A stretch of 64,000 nt of DNA from the NCBI RefSeq assembly GCF_932526225.1, contig NC_064038.1, forward strand, positions 8,555,070 through 8,619,069, in the 5' to 3' direction. Position 1 is the stretch's first letter; every line of letters begins with the position of its first letter. Under the pieces are notes generated by a model. The model made no database searches. It was not told the origin of the DNA and saw only the letters and a list, made by a program, of their open reading frames with translations. The position numbers and the translations under genes were made by a program. The DNA is from Nematostella vectensis (lineage: Eukaryota > Cnidaria > Anthozoa > Actiniaria > Edwardsiidae). Positions 11,851-24,682 of this stretch are shown here, in pieces.

Positions 11851-13528
11851 AACTGGGGATTTTTCCGGGTTCATGCCTTGATTCGAATTTGTGTCACAAG
11901 TAAGTTAAAATTATCTGGTTATTCTCCCGTGTTTCCAGTCTTCTCGGATAAGGACACCAAACCAGAGGTCCTGTCTCTTCAAGCTGCACTACACTAACCT
12001 GAACCGAAGGGACGTAAAAGAACCACTGGTGACGCAATAAACCCTCTGGCAGTGACCACCCTCAGTGACAGTGCTTACTAACAATACACACAAGGGGGCA
12101 TTTGATGTGGAGCCCTAGCTCTGTTGTGCCTTCCGCACCAGTATATCTGGTGGAAATTAGTACAACCACAGGGAGCCATTCCAAGGTAACCAGCCCTCCT
12201 TTAATCTGGAAACTTTCTAGCGCGGCCCAGTACCCACTCGTTCTCGTATTCCACAGGTAAACAGCCCGCCTTTATTATTGTGACTCCTAGCGGGACCTGT
12301 AATCCATCAACAATGACATACCTGATGGTAAACCAACAACATTACATCCTAACCCCAGGATGCCTGCATGCTCTAATTGCGATCACGTAATGGTTTGGGC
12401 GTATGTGCAAGGTAAAGCGAGAACAAAATACACTTATTTCTTTTCAGAGCAAACCCCCCCGCCATATTGTCGATGTATGACGCATCATTGTTATTTTTAG
12501 ACTGGCTCGCGAGTCTGTGACCTATTGTCCAATCAGGAGTGATTTGCTTTGCGATCAGTAAGCAGGCTATTGATCCTTGTGAGAAGCCTCGCTGGATATC
12601 CCTCCCCTTTTTACCACAGGTAAGATTTATCATTATATCCAATCTGCCGTAAATAGAATAAGTGCATAAGTTAAAAAGAGTAAAAAGAGCGTAACGAGAT
12701 GGAACACTTGAACTGTGACACGCTTCTTGCCTTTTTGATTGATAGCTTTCTAAAGGCGTCCGTTTGAAAGAGTAAAATGGTTGGTTGGAAGAATACACTT
12801 CTAAGAGTGTACTATAAAAATATTAATCTAGACATAATCTCTACAAATAGTTTAGACAAAGGATATTTTGATCAAATCTCTATTGCATTGTAACGCCTTT
12901 TAGCTCGCAGCACAATGATGCAAGTGTAACATCATTTCAGAAGAAAAAGGGAGAAAGGGCAATATCTATTGAAGGAACCCTACGGAGCCTTAAGTTCGAT
13001 TAAAGTTCAATGGAAGTGATATCGCAGAGATAGGCAAAGTATAACTTTCTTGTGTTTTGATTTAAAAGCAGGTTATTTGATAAACATATAGGCAGAGTTG
13101 TATTTGTCTACAATTGTCGAGGAGCTGGTACCGGTGAACCACCGGGAACAGTACCAAGAAAAAAGTCCTAGTCCAAAAATTTCTAGCCTCTGGGTATTTT
13201 GAAATAAAAATAAATAAGAATTCAATGAATATCGAGGTTTTGATAACCGATAGTGCGTTCCGTTAAGGTGATGTCTGAAGATGTTTAAATATTTTTTAAT
13301 AGAATTCTTTAGTAAAGACTATAACTTAAATATGAGAGTATGTTGATGAATTAATAATCGCTTGATCGTTCGTTGACTCCCTCGATGTTTTATCAATGGT
13401 GGCCGGCAGCTAGAGGTAGAAAATTGTTCTCGAAAAATGTCTGTTCTTTCCGTTGTAATATTGTAAACTGATGTATCATATGTTGCTTGTCTACAGGAGC
13501 GCTGACTGAGTTTTGGCGACCTTTCAAA
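11851..13528. other. SINE tail, intergenic DNA and 5' leader of the secreted-protein gene
   Basis: Three diverged copies of a CTCCTAGCGGG-like motif occur at about 11735, 12220 and 12285, probably old repeat debris. A strong acceptor (TGCTTGTCTACAG) at about 13496 marks an upstream noncoding exon for the gene starting at 13529; that exon could not be located. Confidence 0.4.
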
Positions 13529-13888
13529 ATGAGAGTCGCCTTTAGCGTTCTTCTTTGTGTCTTGGTGGTCGTAACGGAGCTGTCTGCATCGCCAATATCG
13601 GACAAAACAAAAGACGAAAAACACAGTGTTTCAACGACAAAAGAAACCAATGAGTCTACAGATGAGAAGTCAAAGAAGCAATATATACCAGGAATGCTTT
13701 CATATGATAACCAGCAAACGGCGCCTTCATACACGGGATACGCACAACAGTTTGTTAATTACGATCCTTACGATATGGGAGTAGGGAATCCCGAGAGAAT
13801 ACAGGACAGACAAGTGGAAATAGTTCAGATCAAATCACTGGACATTAAAGATGGTGTAATAAAAAAGAGCGATATCGTAGAGGGTTAG
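13529..13888 (+). CDS. Predicted small secreted protein, unrecognised
   Basis: 119 residues from an ATG preceded by a spliced 5' leader (acceptor ending at about 13496). I start at 13529 rather than at the in-frame ATG upstream (13487) because residues 1-20 from here form a textbook signal peptide (MRVAFSVLLCVLVVVTELSA, likely cut before SP), while the upstream extension lies partly in the intron. The mature part of about 99 residues has no cysteine. It begins with a Lys/Glu/Ser/Thr-rich segment (residues 22-52), then a Tyr/Gln/Gly-rich middle (SYTGYAQQFVNYDPYDMGVG), then a charged tail with IVQIKSLDIKDGVIKKSDIV. A Lys-Lys at about 49-50 could be a processing site. No family is recognised; it could be an extracellular structural or peptide-precursor protein. 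Confidence 0.6.
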   Translation: MRVAFSVLLCVLVVVTELSASPISDKTKDEKHSVSTTKETNESTDEKSKKQYIPGMLSYDNQQTAPSYTGYAQQFVNYDPYDMGVGNPERIQDRQVEIVQIKSLDIKDGVIKKSDIVEG

Positions 13889-14835
13889 AAACGCCGGTTT
13901 CTTGAACGTGGGAATATAAGGTAGGCAAAGCACGCCACTGTACTTTGAGGATTTGAACACTTTTTTGTAGAAATCTCACGATTTCAATGTCGCATATATT
14001 GATTTGGGATCCAGGGAATGACCACGCCTTCGAAGGGTGGATGGAGGGGTGAAGATATAACTATTGGTGCTTGCATACCCTAACTAGTGATCCATCGTGC
14101 AGTGCATGTTAAAGGCGAAATCATAACACCATTTCCTGGACTGATCCTCGATTTCCTGGGTAGTCATGAGAGCTGTTCAGAATCTCTACAGTTCACCCAC
14201 GATAACACGATAACCTTAAGTGAAAATCTAAACAAGTAAATTGCGTTATTTGTGCCTTTAACGCTACGAGCCCTGCCCGATAGCGGGTTCTTGTCCAATA
14301 TAAAGCTCATGTGACATGCGCAGTTCAGACGCCGTCCTTTTCATGCACCGCTACGAATACAAATGAAGATGAAACAATCGACATTATTTGTACGTATTTT
14401 TACTTTAACCGTACATGAAAAAAGAGCGTCTAAACTAAGCCTTACTATATTCTTGTTGTGACTGTTTGCTATATGATAGTACTATACTACTATTGCTTGT
14501 ATTCTGCAGGTTTTTACATGGCGTAGACAATGGTTGCTATGAGGTCATTTTGGATTGCCTCTCGCACACTGAGATCCATTGCTAACGACTGTCCTCCGGG
14601 AGGGCAAAACGAATGATGTAACAATCTTCAAGAGAAACCTTAGGGCTGGGAAGGGATGGGATGTGGGTGGGAAGTATAAGAACAAGTAGAAAAGAAGGCA
14701 AGTTATATCGAGTTTTATGTAAAAGGCTTTTACACAGGACGATTAAGAAATTTTGACGATGCTTCGAGCGGAAAATTTATAAAAACGACTTCGTGGAGTG
14801 TCCTCACAGGGGGACGGCCTCATGCAGAGTAAGCC

Positions 14836-15214
14836 ATTCCCAGAAATAAGAGACAACATGGCCGCCACGCATGCGTAAAAGTGCACATACAATGTCAAAA
14901 TGGCTGCCATTTACTATAAGGAAATGTGGGGAGACATCACAATTTATCAAATTTTTTCGTTTCAGAGATTTTGGGCTCACGGTGCAGGACTCGAAAAAAA
15001 ACCTTACCATTCGAGTGATACACTTTCCGCTAATACTACTTTTATTTGGAATTTTAGTCAACTTGATTAAAAACTTCTAGTGTAACAACAAAAGGGAAGC
15101 CCCTGTGCTGGCCGCAATCTTGTTTTTATTTGTGATACCGCTGTTATTCCTCACGGGCCTAGCAAAATGTGAGCCCAGAAAAACCGCTGGCTAATGTCTC
15201 TTATTTCTGGGAAT
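14836..15214. repeat. 20-bp perfect inverted repeat flanking about 340 bp
   Basis: ATTCCCAGAAATAAGAGACA at 14836-14855 is exactly complemented at 15195-15214. The sequence between carries no gene. This may be the termini of a small non-autonomous element; target-site duplications were not identified. Confidence 0.5.
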
Positions 15215-16031
15215 GCAATGAAAACAAAATGTGTAGTGCACAAAGAATTACGGACAGGTCAATTTTCCAAGTTTATCCTGACCGTGATACTTTGCGTCTA
15301 TGCAAGCTTCGGCGACTGGTTGTGTCTATTCAAGCTTCGACAAATTTACGAGTCTGCCTCTGAGACTGAATCTGTATCCATTTTTTTTTGTCATCACTGT
15401 AGCCTACAGCCACAGTCCCTTACATTTTGGTCGGGTTGTCTGTGGTGGGTACGTCACGTCACAGGGAAACCTGCCCTCCATTGGCAGCTGAGCTTGACCT
15501 AGGTCCCTCAAGGATTATCCTCCACCACAGGAAACCCGAGGAGAATGTCAGGCACTTCATTGCTAGCATTTGAAACGGAGAAGCGAAAGCTTGCGTGATG
15601 AGGTTTAACGAAATATTGGTACATTAAATTTGTATTGCTGAATATAGTGTTAGCGTTAGCGCCATTAGTGATCAATTACATTCCACACTTGTAAATATAA
15701 CAGAGATAATAAACAATCACAGAAACTGATCTCATGCTGTTTTAGTTCATAGGACAATTTGGCCAGGTCAGCTGTTTCATCTTGCATGCATTCGCAGAGC
15801 TGTAGCAGGCTTCGAAACATTGGGGGATGGGCAATACAGAAAATTGTGGAGGCAAAGCCACGCCCTAACTACTCATAGAGATTTTTGTAGATATCGGGCG
15901 AGACGTACCCCACACCTCCTTGCTACAGCCCGAATTGAATATGGCACATGTAGAATACATTAGCCCAAGGTCTTTGTTGCTACTCTAGTTATGTAGCCTG
16001 ATATCCTAGTAAACTTAACATCGAGCTCCAT

Positions 16032-16468
16032 AGCCAGGAGCGTACCCAGGATTGGCTGAGGTCGGGGGGGGGGGGGGGGGGGGGGGGTTGTGCGCAGTCA
16101 TAGGTATCATATTAAATTTAAAAAAATTTAAATAAAGCATTTAAATAGCGCTTATATGTTCTAAGCGCTTCACACTAAGCGCTTCACATTTAAAATCCTA
16201 TTGTGCATTGAGAACGTAAATTCCTGGGGAATTGAGGAACACAAGCTTCTAGTAAGCTCACGTAACCTTCTACAAGTCATATTCAGGGCCGAGAAACAGA
16301 AAAATTTTATCCATGTCTCGACCGGGAATCGAACCCGTTTCAGCAGAGGTGAAAGGCCTTAACACACTGGGCCACCCGTGATTCACATGAGAAGCTTAGT
16401 ATTTGAAGATTCCTTAATTATAAATGACCCACTTTTTGGCCGCCAAGGGACCCCTGCGTACGCACCTG
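16032..16468 (+). repeat. Dispersed poly-G repeat copy, interrupted by a SINE
   Basis: The left part (16032 to about 16112) has GCGTACCCAGGATTGGCTGA, an uninterrupted G tract of over 20 bases and TGTGCGCAGTCATAGGTATC. The right part (about 16405-16468) has AAGATTCCTT, then AATGACCCACTTTTTGGCCG and CCAAGG. The same two parts are contiguous in the copy at 8205-8326, so about 290 bp were inserted here, including a minus-strand tRNA-like SINE. Confidence 0.7.
16312..16385 (-). mobile_element. tRNA-derived SINE nested in a poly-G repeat
   Basis: On the minus strand: CACGGGTGGCCCAGTGTGTT (A-box region) followed by a B box, GGTTCGATTCC, at 16325-16335. The head closely resembles the SINE at 11782 on the opposite strand. 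Its downstream sequence runs towards 16110 and includes AT-rich duplicated text. It interrupts the surrounding dispersed repeat. Confidence 0.7.
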
Positions 16469-16794
16469 ATAGCCGCATGCCCTTTGGATACGGCTTATGC
16501 CTAGTGCACACTAGTGACATAACAACATAGGCACGCGCACTCTTTTAAGGCCGACTAAACGACATGGACATGACATTTTTTTCTCTTATGTCGTTGTGCT
16601 CATGTCGTTATGTTGGGCTTTTGTCAAAACGCCTGTCATTACGTTGTTATGTCACCAATGTGGACCAGGCATTACAGAAAAGATAAGGGCCCGATACTTA
16701 TGAGAATATCTCGAGGGGTTGTACTATAATTCTCACCGTCCTCTTATTGAAGGAGACCTGGCGATCCCAGTGATAGCAGGAGACTAAGTGGGTC

Positions 16795-16932
16795 AGTACG
16801 CAGCTCTTACAAGCTGCAATTTGATTGGGCAAATGAACAATATCCGCACCTCCACGCAAAGAACGAGAAAAATAGAGACAAAAGAACTCTTTTGTAGAGC
16901 AAAGATAATACGAGACAAAGCAGCTGCGTACT
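16795..16932. mobile_element. Short inverted-repeat element (MITE-like), copy 1
   Basis: The termini are AGTACGCAGCT and AGCTGCGTACT, an 11-bp perfect inverted repeat around 138 bp. The interior (TTACAAGCTGCAATTTGATT, then AACGAGAA, AATAGAGACAAAA) is closely repeated at 25191-25314. It has no coding capacity. It lies in the spacer downstream of endophilin. Confidence 0.7.
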
Positions 16933-17783
16933 TACTCGGACTAAGTTAGGGATGTGAGGGTGGGGGAAAAAGAGAATGTCGGCGATGCACCACGTCCCAA
17001 GAACACGCTGAAGTTAAATGGGAGGAAAACGATAGGAGCGCCAAACTGCGAGGAAAAGAAAATAAGCAATACGCTAATCAGAAGTTTAACTGATTTACAC
17101 TAATGAGTCCGGTGAGAATAGAGCCGGAAATCATACCGAAAATTGAAATTATAATAAACAAATAATTTCAGAAAAGAGGAGCAATTGAAGACAAAGTACG
17201 GAAATCATACCGAGAACTGAAATTATCATAGACCAATAATTTTAGAAAAGAGAGCAAATGAAGACAAAGTACTATTTACGCAGTCGTTTCTGATTAACAT
17301 TGATCAAAAATTTTGACAGAGCATTCTATTTGCTAGTATTTACCTTTCCACACTATCTCGACTAAACCCTAATAGGAGACATCACTGAGTTCAGGGTCGC
17401 ATCACACAGGCGACATAATTGCACTCAAAGAAAAAGCATTTATCCCCTATGGAACCACCCTGGTATATATTAGTGACGGATCCGCCCTTTGATGGTTTCT
17501 ATCAACGATATGATCCATGGGACCGCCACTGCGAGGGGAGTCGAGGGAATACTCATTTGCTAATTCCATTATCTAAACCTTTTCTCGCATGCCTTATAAT
17601 GTTTCCTAGATGCTACTCGCTAAACGCACCATAGGTCCCTACCTGGCCTCTAATTACACCCTCTGATTATACCAGATGATTAAATTGCACCAATAACGTA
17701 AATTCCCGTCAGATCCTTTTCTATTTCAATATGTGAAGAATTTCTTTGCTAAATAATATACTGTGACCAAATACAGGTGTTGT

Positions 17784-20700
17784 CTACATAGATTCCACGT
17801 AGTTTCGAGGGAAGAGACCCGTGCGGCCATGTACACTGCCTTCCAGCCAGTTTTCGTCCACAGTGGACTCGATGGTGATGATGTCTCCTTCAGAGAAACC
17901 TAGCTCACCGTCATTTTCTGAAATAACAAGCGAACGTTTTCAGAGGGGAACTATAGAATACGACAAATTTTTAGAGGGGAACAATAGAATACAACAAATT
18001 TTTATCAGGCGAATATCCAGACCTTTTTGTACTTATTTACGCCTACATTTTAAAATGTTAAGTAAAAGCACGTTTGATACGAGCTGCAATAGGAGCAAAA
18101 AAAAGGCAAAGTTCAAATTGTAATGTCGTGTTAGCTTATATTCGCTTTATTTTTTGCATAGATGTTCCTTGGGTAATATAAACCAAAATAAGTTTAGTAT
18201 TTTTCGGTAAATAATCCGTTCTTTAGATATTGCAAATTGTAAGACTTTTGATTTGTCTGAAATTGCCCAATTTGGGCGAAATCGCTACTTTTTTCATGAT
18301 TTATGACAACTTTGCTCCATCATATCTCAAGGATGAATCATCTACCAGAAAGTACTAGCGCTTTCTTTTAGTAAGCAGGTCTGAATTTTCCATGGATCCG
18401 CGTCGTTTAAAGCGGGCGAAAAAACACCTTCATACCAAGAGGTCGGGTGCACGCTTCCCGGAACAATTTTGAAAGCTCTGGAACGCCAACGTTTGCCTAA
18501 ACAAGATCCCTCGTTTATAAGTTAATTTAGGAATATAGGATTTATATGAGGGAACTTGAAAAGCAGTCCGGTATATGGGGGTATCCCTGATATGGGAGGT
18601 TCACTCTAATATTGTTTTACAAAATCTTGAAAAATTTTTGTCATCCTTGGGAAGAAACAAGCTCTATTTTCATCGGCTGATTTATAAAGCTGTTGGGATA
18701 TTTTTTACTGAATTTTTTTAATGATGGTTTATAATTTCTGCATGGTTTTTGTAAGGTTATTTTGAAATTTCATTACACCACACGTCTTCCAATATTGACT
18801 GAAAATAATAACAAGATTTGCTGGCTAGAGCTCTTCGTGTCATCACTTCCGTGGTGAATCAGAGTCGATCCCTCATCTAGAACACAGACTCACCAGGCTC
18901 AAAGTCATACAAAGCTTTGACTTTCTCCTTGCCGCCTGATGATGGGGGCGGGGCGGACGGGGTTGGAGTAGGTAACGAGGGCATGCTGCCACCACCACTG
19001 CTACTATCATCATCATCATTGAACTTGGGCGTAAAAGATGGTCGCTCACTGCGAGGGCGACTGGACGCCTCCGTCACCCTGTCATTCAAGGTGGACACAA
19101 GGCTCTGCATCACCTCAGCGGCATGCTTGTGGTAGTCAAGGATGGCTTCTGATAGAGCACTCAATTGGCTTATCTGCTCAGCCTAAGGGAAACAAGGAGC
19201 GACGTCGCACTTGAGCATCGTTTAAGCGTTATTTGGAAGAGCTTTTAAGCTTATTTAAAAATGAAGTTGGATTTTCTTAATAACGTTGGTTAAACTTAAC
19301 AAAACTCATCAATATTCAATAGGCAATTTGACCAATCGGATAAGCCTCTTTGAACACATATGTAGGCAAAAATATCAAAAGACCGTTTTTTTACGATGTT
19401 GCCCGCGCATCTTAAATGCCACATACTGGCGAGCCCTAGCTGGTCTTAAATGGCGTACGAAGTGGACTATATTGATGATATAGAAAATGCTGTCAGACTG
19501 CTTCTTTCGAGGGGAGTCAAATTGCGTTTTGGATCAGCTGTGGCTTGCCAGTCTGTGGCATTTTGGATGCACAGGCAACATCGTGAAAACGGTCTACAGT
19601 AATGCACTTTACATTCCTAAAGCCTGGGGAGGAAATTGAAATTGTCCCAGGACTTTGTGGGTTAAAATAGAAGAACAATGAAATAAAATGAACAAGAATC
19701 ACTTGGCTTCGCCCAATGGATAGTAAAGTAGAACTTACATAGACAGGGCTAGTTGTAATTATGTGCTTTGTTTCATACCTAAAATACCGAAATAGGCAAA
19801 GAATTTCATAGGAATTAATAGAAGTGAGGGCTTAAAGAAGAAAAGGTCAAGCATATTAGGGTCCTGTTTAGACAAGTTCTACAGCATAACTTACATTTTA
19901 AAGAAACTTTGGGTCTTTCTGTCTACAAAACTTTACTAATTATAATTTGTAATACAATTTTTTCTTAATTTATTTTATGATACAGCCACTCACGGATCTT
20001 ACCTCTCCATCCAGAAGATTCATCATGGAGTTATAACAAAGTTCCTTGGATTCTTCAAACTTCTCTTCAGCTATTCGTATATCCTCAAGAGGCACTAAAG
20101 GCAATAACCTTATTAATCATAGAGTAAATGGAGAAGGGAGGGAATAGGGTAAATTCTATACTATTAGGATATTTACAGTACTTTAATTCGTAATACCATC
20201 TAGATATTCAAAATACAAAAACAATCATTATATAAAGCAGACACAGAAGGGGGTGATGGGTGGGGGTATTTCATACAGTAGACAAAGAAGGGGGTAATGG
20301 GTGGGGGTATTTCATACAGTAGACAAAGAAGGGGGTAATGGGTGGGGGTATTTCATACAGTAGACACAGAAGGGGGTAATGGGTGGGGGTATTTCATACA
20401 GTAGACACAGAAGGGGGTAATGGGTGGGGGTATTTCATACAGTAGACACAGAAGGGGGTAATGGGTGGGGGTATTTCATACAGTAGACACAGAAGGGGGT
20501 AATTGGTGGGGGTATTTCGTACAGTAGACAAAGAAGGGGTAATGGGTGGGGGTATTTCATACAGTAGACAAAGAAGGGGGTAATGGGTGGGGGTATTTCA
20601 TACAGTAGACAAAGAAGGGGGTAATGGGTGGGGGTATTTCATACAGTAGACACAGAAGGGGGTAATGGGTGGGGGTATTTCATACAGTAGACACAGAAGG

Positions 20701-23700
20701 GGGTAATGGGTGGGGGTATTTCATACAGTAGACACAGAAGGGGGTAATGGGTGGGGGTATTTCATACAGTAGACACAGAAGGGGGTAATTGGTGGGGGTA
20801 TTTCGTACAGTAGACAAAGAAAGGGTAATGGGTGGGGGTATTTCATACAGTAGACAAAGAAGGGGGTAATGGGTGGGGGTATTTCATACAGTAGACACAG
20901 AAGGGGGTAATGGGTGGGGGTATTTCATACAGTAGACAAAGAAGGGGGTAATGGGTGGGGGTATTTCATACAGTAGACAAAGAAGGGGGTAATGGGTGGG
21001 GGTATTTCATACAGTAGACACAGAAGGGGGTAATGGGTGGGGGTATTTCATACAGTAGACACAGAAGGGGGTAATTGGTGGGGGTATTTCGTACAGTAGA
21101 CACAGAAGGGGGTAATGGGTGGGGGTATTTCGTACAGTAGACAAAGAAGGGGGTAATGGGTGGGGGTATTTCATACAGTAGACAAAGAACGGGTAATGGG
21201 TGGGGGTATTTCATACAGTAGACACAGAAGGGGGTAATGGGTGGGGGTATTTCATACAGTAGACAAAGAAGGGGGTAATGGGTGGGGGTATTTTATACAG
21301 TAGACAAAGAGGGGTAATGGGTGGGGGTATTTCATACAGTAGACAAAGAAGGGGGTAATGGGTGGGGGTATTTCATACAGTAGACACAGAAGGGGGTAAT
21401 GGGTGGGGGTATTTCATACAGTAGACAAAGAGGGGTAATGGGTGGGGGTATTTCATACAGTAGACAAAGAGGGGTAATGGGTGGGGGTATTTCATACAGT
21501 AGACAAAGAAGGGGGTAATGGGTGGGGGTATTTCATACAGTAGACACATAAGGGGGTAATGGGTGGGGGTATTTCATACAGTAGACAAAGAAGGGGGTAA
21601 TGGGTGGGGGTATTTCATACAGTAGACACAGAAGGGGGTAATGGGTGGGGGTATTTCATACAGTAGACAAAGAAGGGGGTAATGGGTGGGGGTATTTCAT
21701 ACAGTAGACACAGAAGGGGGTAATGGGTGGGGGTATTTCATACAGTAGACAAAGAAGGGGGTAATGGGTGGGGGTATTTCATACAGTAGACAAAGAGGGG
21801 TAATGGGTGGGGACACCCCCTTAACGTGTTGGGTGCATCCTACAGTGTGGGACCCAATGGTAATTTCCAATAATCTACAACCTCTTGTTAGTAATTTTCA
21901 ACTGCTAACTGCTTTCTGGCTCACATCATTCAAACTACAATTAATAATTTTAAATTTGGTGCATTTTGGCTGGTTAGTGAGAGGTGGCATACTTGGAGAG
22001 CATTGCAGTGCTGGCCAATGAATATGCTTCAAAGGTTTTGAATGACGGAAACCAGAACGCGATTTAGCTATTGGTGAGTATTAAAGCTTTCATACGTTTA
22101 TTAGATTTTCTCTTTTTGCAATCATAGTCAAGACGTCTGCCTTGCATCTTCTTTCTATGTTGCTGGAAACGAAAAAAATAAAAAAGTCTAAGAATCAAAC
22201 CTGATTATTATACTGCTACAGTAAACAAAATCACTTCTGAAGAGAAACAAAGAAACAATAAATTAGAATTGATGTGACTCACCATAATCTCTTTAATGTC
22301 TCTGTTTTCAAGTTGCGTTAAAGGATCTAAAAAGTTCTGTTTGACATTTGCATCTAGTGCATCTTTGACCTCAGCTAGTTGCAAGAATGTCTCACCAGCC
22401 TCGACCATTGCTTGCCCTGTGACCAATGTAAAATAAACAGTTTGATGAGTGTCCCATAAGAAGGAAGCGCTTTTTTGGGTGAGGCGCTTATTGTTAATAC
22501 GATATGCAAGTTGGATCTAGAGTCTTACCAAATAAAGATGTGTCTCCCAGATCTTGGCCTCCCTTCACCATGGTCTCCCCTAGGTTGCCCTCAGGTTGGG
22601 GGTACCTTGTACTGCGGGCTTCACCTCGAACCTTGTGAACTGCCCCTTGCATAGAAAGCTTGGCACGAGCAGCTATAAAAAGGATAAAAAAGTTACAAAA
22701 AAATAAAGATTGGTCCAAGCAATAACAAAGTCATTTCAATGAGAAATATAAGTAACAATATCATTGCAAAGTCAATATCTTAGATGGATGAAAGATAAAA
22801 CAAACTACATGCCTGGATTTGGTTGCAAGTATTCCTTTGTTTTATGTAATACATCTTCAATAAGTTTTGCAGTTGAGTCTGTTTTCTAAAAAAAAAACAA
22901 TTGTGTTAAACATACAATCTACCACATGATGCCATTGTGATGTAACTGTGATGCCAATAAAAGAATAATAACTGCTTCTAAGGTATATCTATCTCTTAGA
23001 ATAAAGATATGTAAACTGCTAACTGTATGAGTTATTCGATTTTTCCTATATTCAGTAGAAATACGAAGAGTTATTTTTGAAAGGCAGCACTGCCAATTGG
23101 CAAAATTGTCATTTACCATTTGCGCTGAACACATTCTAAAACATGTCCATAAATAAAACCAGCATCAAGCAATTGCCATACAACTTATGTTTGAATATGG
23201 AACACAGCTTAGGATAGAAATGTTTGTTTAATTTTGGATGAAGCAAACGCAGAGAAAAACATCAGAGGAAAGACAAGAAACTACTAAATCAGAAATTAAA
23301 CATAAAATATGGAATAAGGAAACTGTCTATCACTGGGAAAGATGTTAGACTATGTATGACTATTTAGGAGACTATGTAGTGGCCATCGCGACTGCAAAAT
23401 GGCTTCTGTCACTGTAGAAAGTTCATGAAACCATTTAAACTCTGTTCAAGCCATAGGATGGAGATCCCTATAGGCGATTTAAAAGCTTGCACATGCATTA
23501 CAAGAGAAACCTTTCTCGACTACCAGAATGCAGTGCACCGAGTGCTGCATGAAGGTAGTTAAGCTAGGTTTCCATGTTGAGTGCGCACGCATGCTTATAG
23601 CTGGAATGGCCTATTGGAAAGCTACTAGTGGATAGCATGCAACCATTTTGTAAGTTCCAGTCAAGTTGCTTTTGTTTGACATCTGAGAATTCCCTTTTTC

Positions 23701-24682
23701 TATTCAACTGATTTATGCCCATGTGTATCCAGAAATTCACCCATTTTGTTTTCTACAAATGAAGCTTTCGTTCACATATAACCACCAAATTTCTGGCCAA
23801 TTTTCTATATGTGTGTGGACATGGCCTTGGGTGCAGTGCTTTGAATATTGTCAGATGGAAATTTAACTAAAGCATATGAAGAGCTTTAAGAGACAACAGA
23901 AACCTTTCTAGAAAAAAACTGAAATTTCGATTTCATTTTCACCAATTCGACCCGTTTGTTCTACTATAACTTGAAGCAATTTAATGCAAAGGCGAGCTTT
24001 ATGCAAAACAACAATTCCATCGGTCGGTTTCCAATAATAGATGACTTAAGTAAGTAAACAATTTCAGAAAGTTATGAAATTTCAAGTTATGAAAGTTATA
24101 AAATTTATATTGTGATGAAAGCTCGGTAGGAATAAGACGGTAAAAAAGAGTTTAATGAGGAAATTGCAATTTAACACAACTTCACAACAATAGCCAGAAT
24201 ACGTAATCTTTAAATCTGTGAATTACGCACAAATGAGTAGATTTATTCATGCATTACCATGCTAACTGATGAGGTTTTAAAGCATGGACGGGCAGAATGG
24301 ATGTAAAAAGCATAATTGCAAAGATTTTATGATAATAGCCAGAGACATTAAAGCGAGATTGTCCAATTGCCAAACGATCTTGGAAACAAGCTAACGAGTT
24401 CACTGACCCTTTCCAACTCTACAAATTCTTCCTCCAACTGTGAGCCTTTAGCGCTCCCAATCTTTTCACTCATGTACTAAAAACAAAAACAATGAATTAG
24501 CTTCGTGTTGGTATAGATTGGTAAGATAAATAAGGTCAGGAAGTGCATTAAAGCATGTAGATTCTTGCACATGAAGCGAGATGTTGTGTTTTGTAGCCAT
24601 ACCATGCACTGACAGATACACAAATCGTAAAACAAACCTGATTCGCTTTGTTGATCTGTTTTTTGAACCCCGCGAACGACAT
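17784..24682 (-). CDS. SH3GL: Endophilin-A (SH3-containing GRB2-like protein)
   Basis: Nine exons on the minus strand: 24638-24682, 24408-24476, 22813-22885, 22529-22672, 22283-22416, 22096-22162, 20003-20094, 18894-19182 and 17784-17917. They total 1047 bp, giving 348 residues, the normal endophilin-A length. Residues 1-240 form the N-BAR domain: amphipathic start [15 protein letters not shown], then [23 protein letters not shown] and [13 protein letters not shown]. An Asp/Ser/Gly and Pro-rich linker follows, then an SH3 domain from about 286 with [23 protein letters not shown] and FPRNYV. Endophilins bend membranes during clathrin-mediated endocytosis and recruit dynamin and synaptojanin through SH3. 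The intron after 22813 has a GC donor (CCAG then GCATGT); only this gives the conserved frame. The paralogue (A1, A2 or A3) cannot be decided, and an invertebrate probably has one gene. Confidence 0.96.
20245..21812. repeat. 41-bp G-rich minisatellite in an endophilin intron
   Basis: About 38 head-to-tail copies of a 41-bp unit, with GAAGGGGGTAATGGGTGGGG and TATTTCATACAGTAGACA. Variants differ by CACAGAA/CAAAGAA and by loss of one or two G. Each unit has three G-runs on the plus strand (the template strand of endophilin). The array lies between exons 20003-20094 and 22096-22162 and does not contain splice-junction sequence. Confidence 0.95.

Noticed and set aside
20245..21812. CRISPR-like regular repeat
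   Set aside because: The units are directly joined with no unique spacers, and the context is an animal intron.
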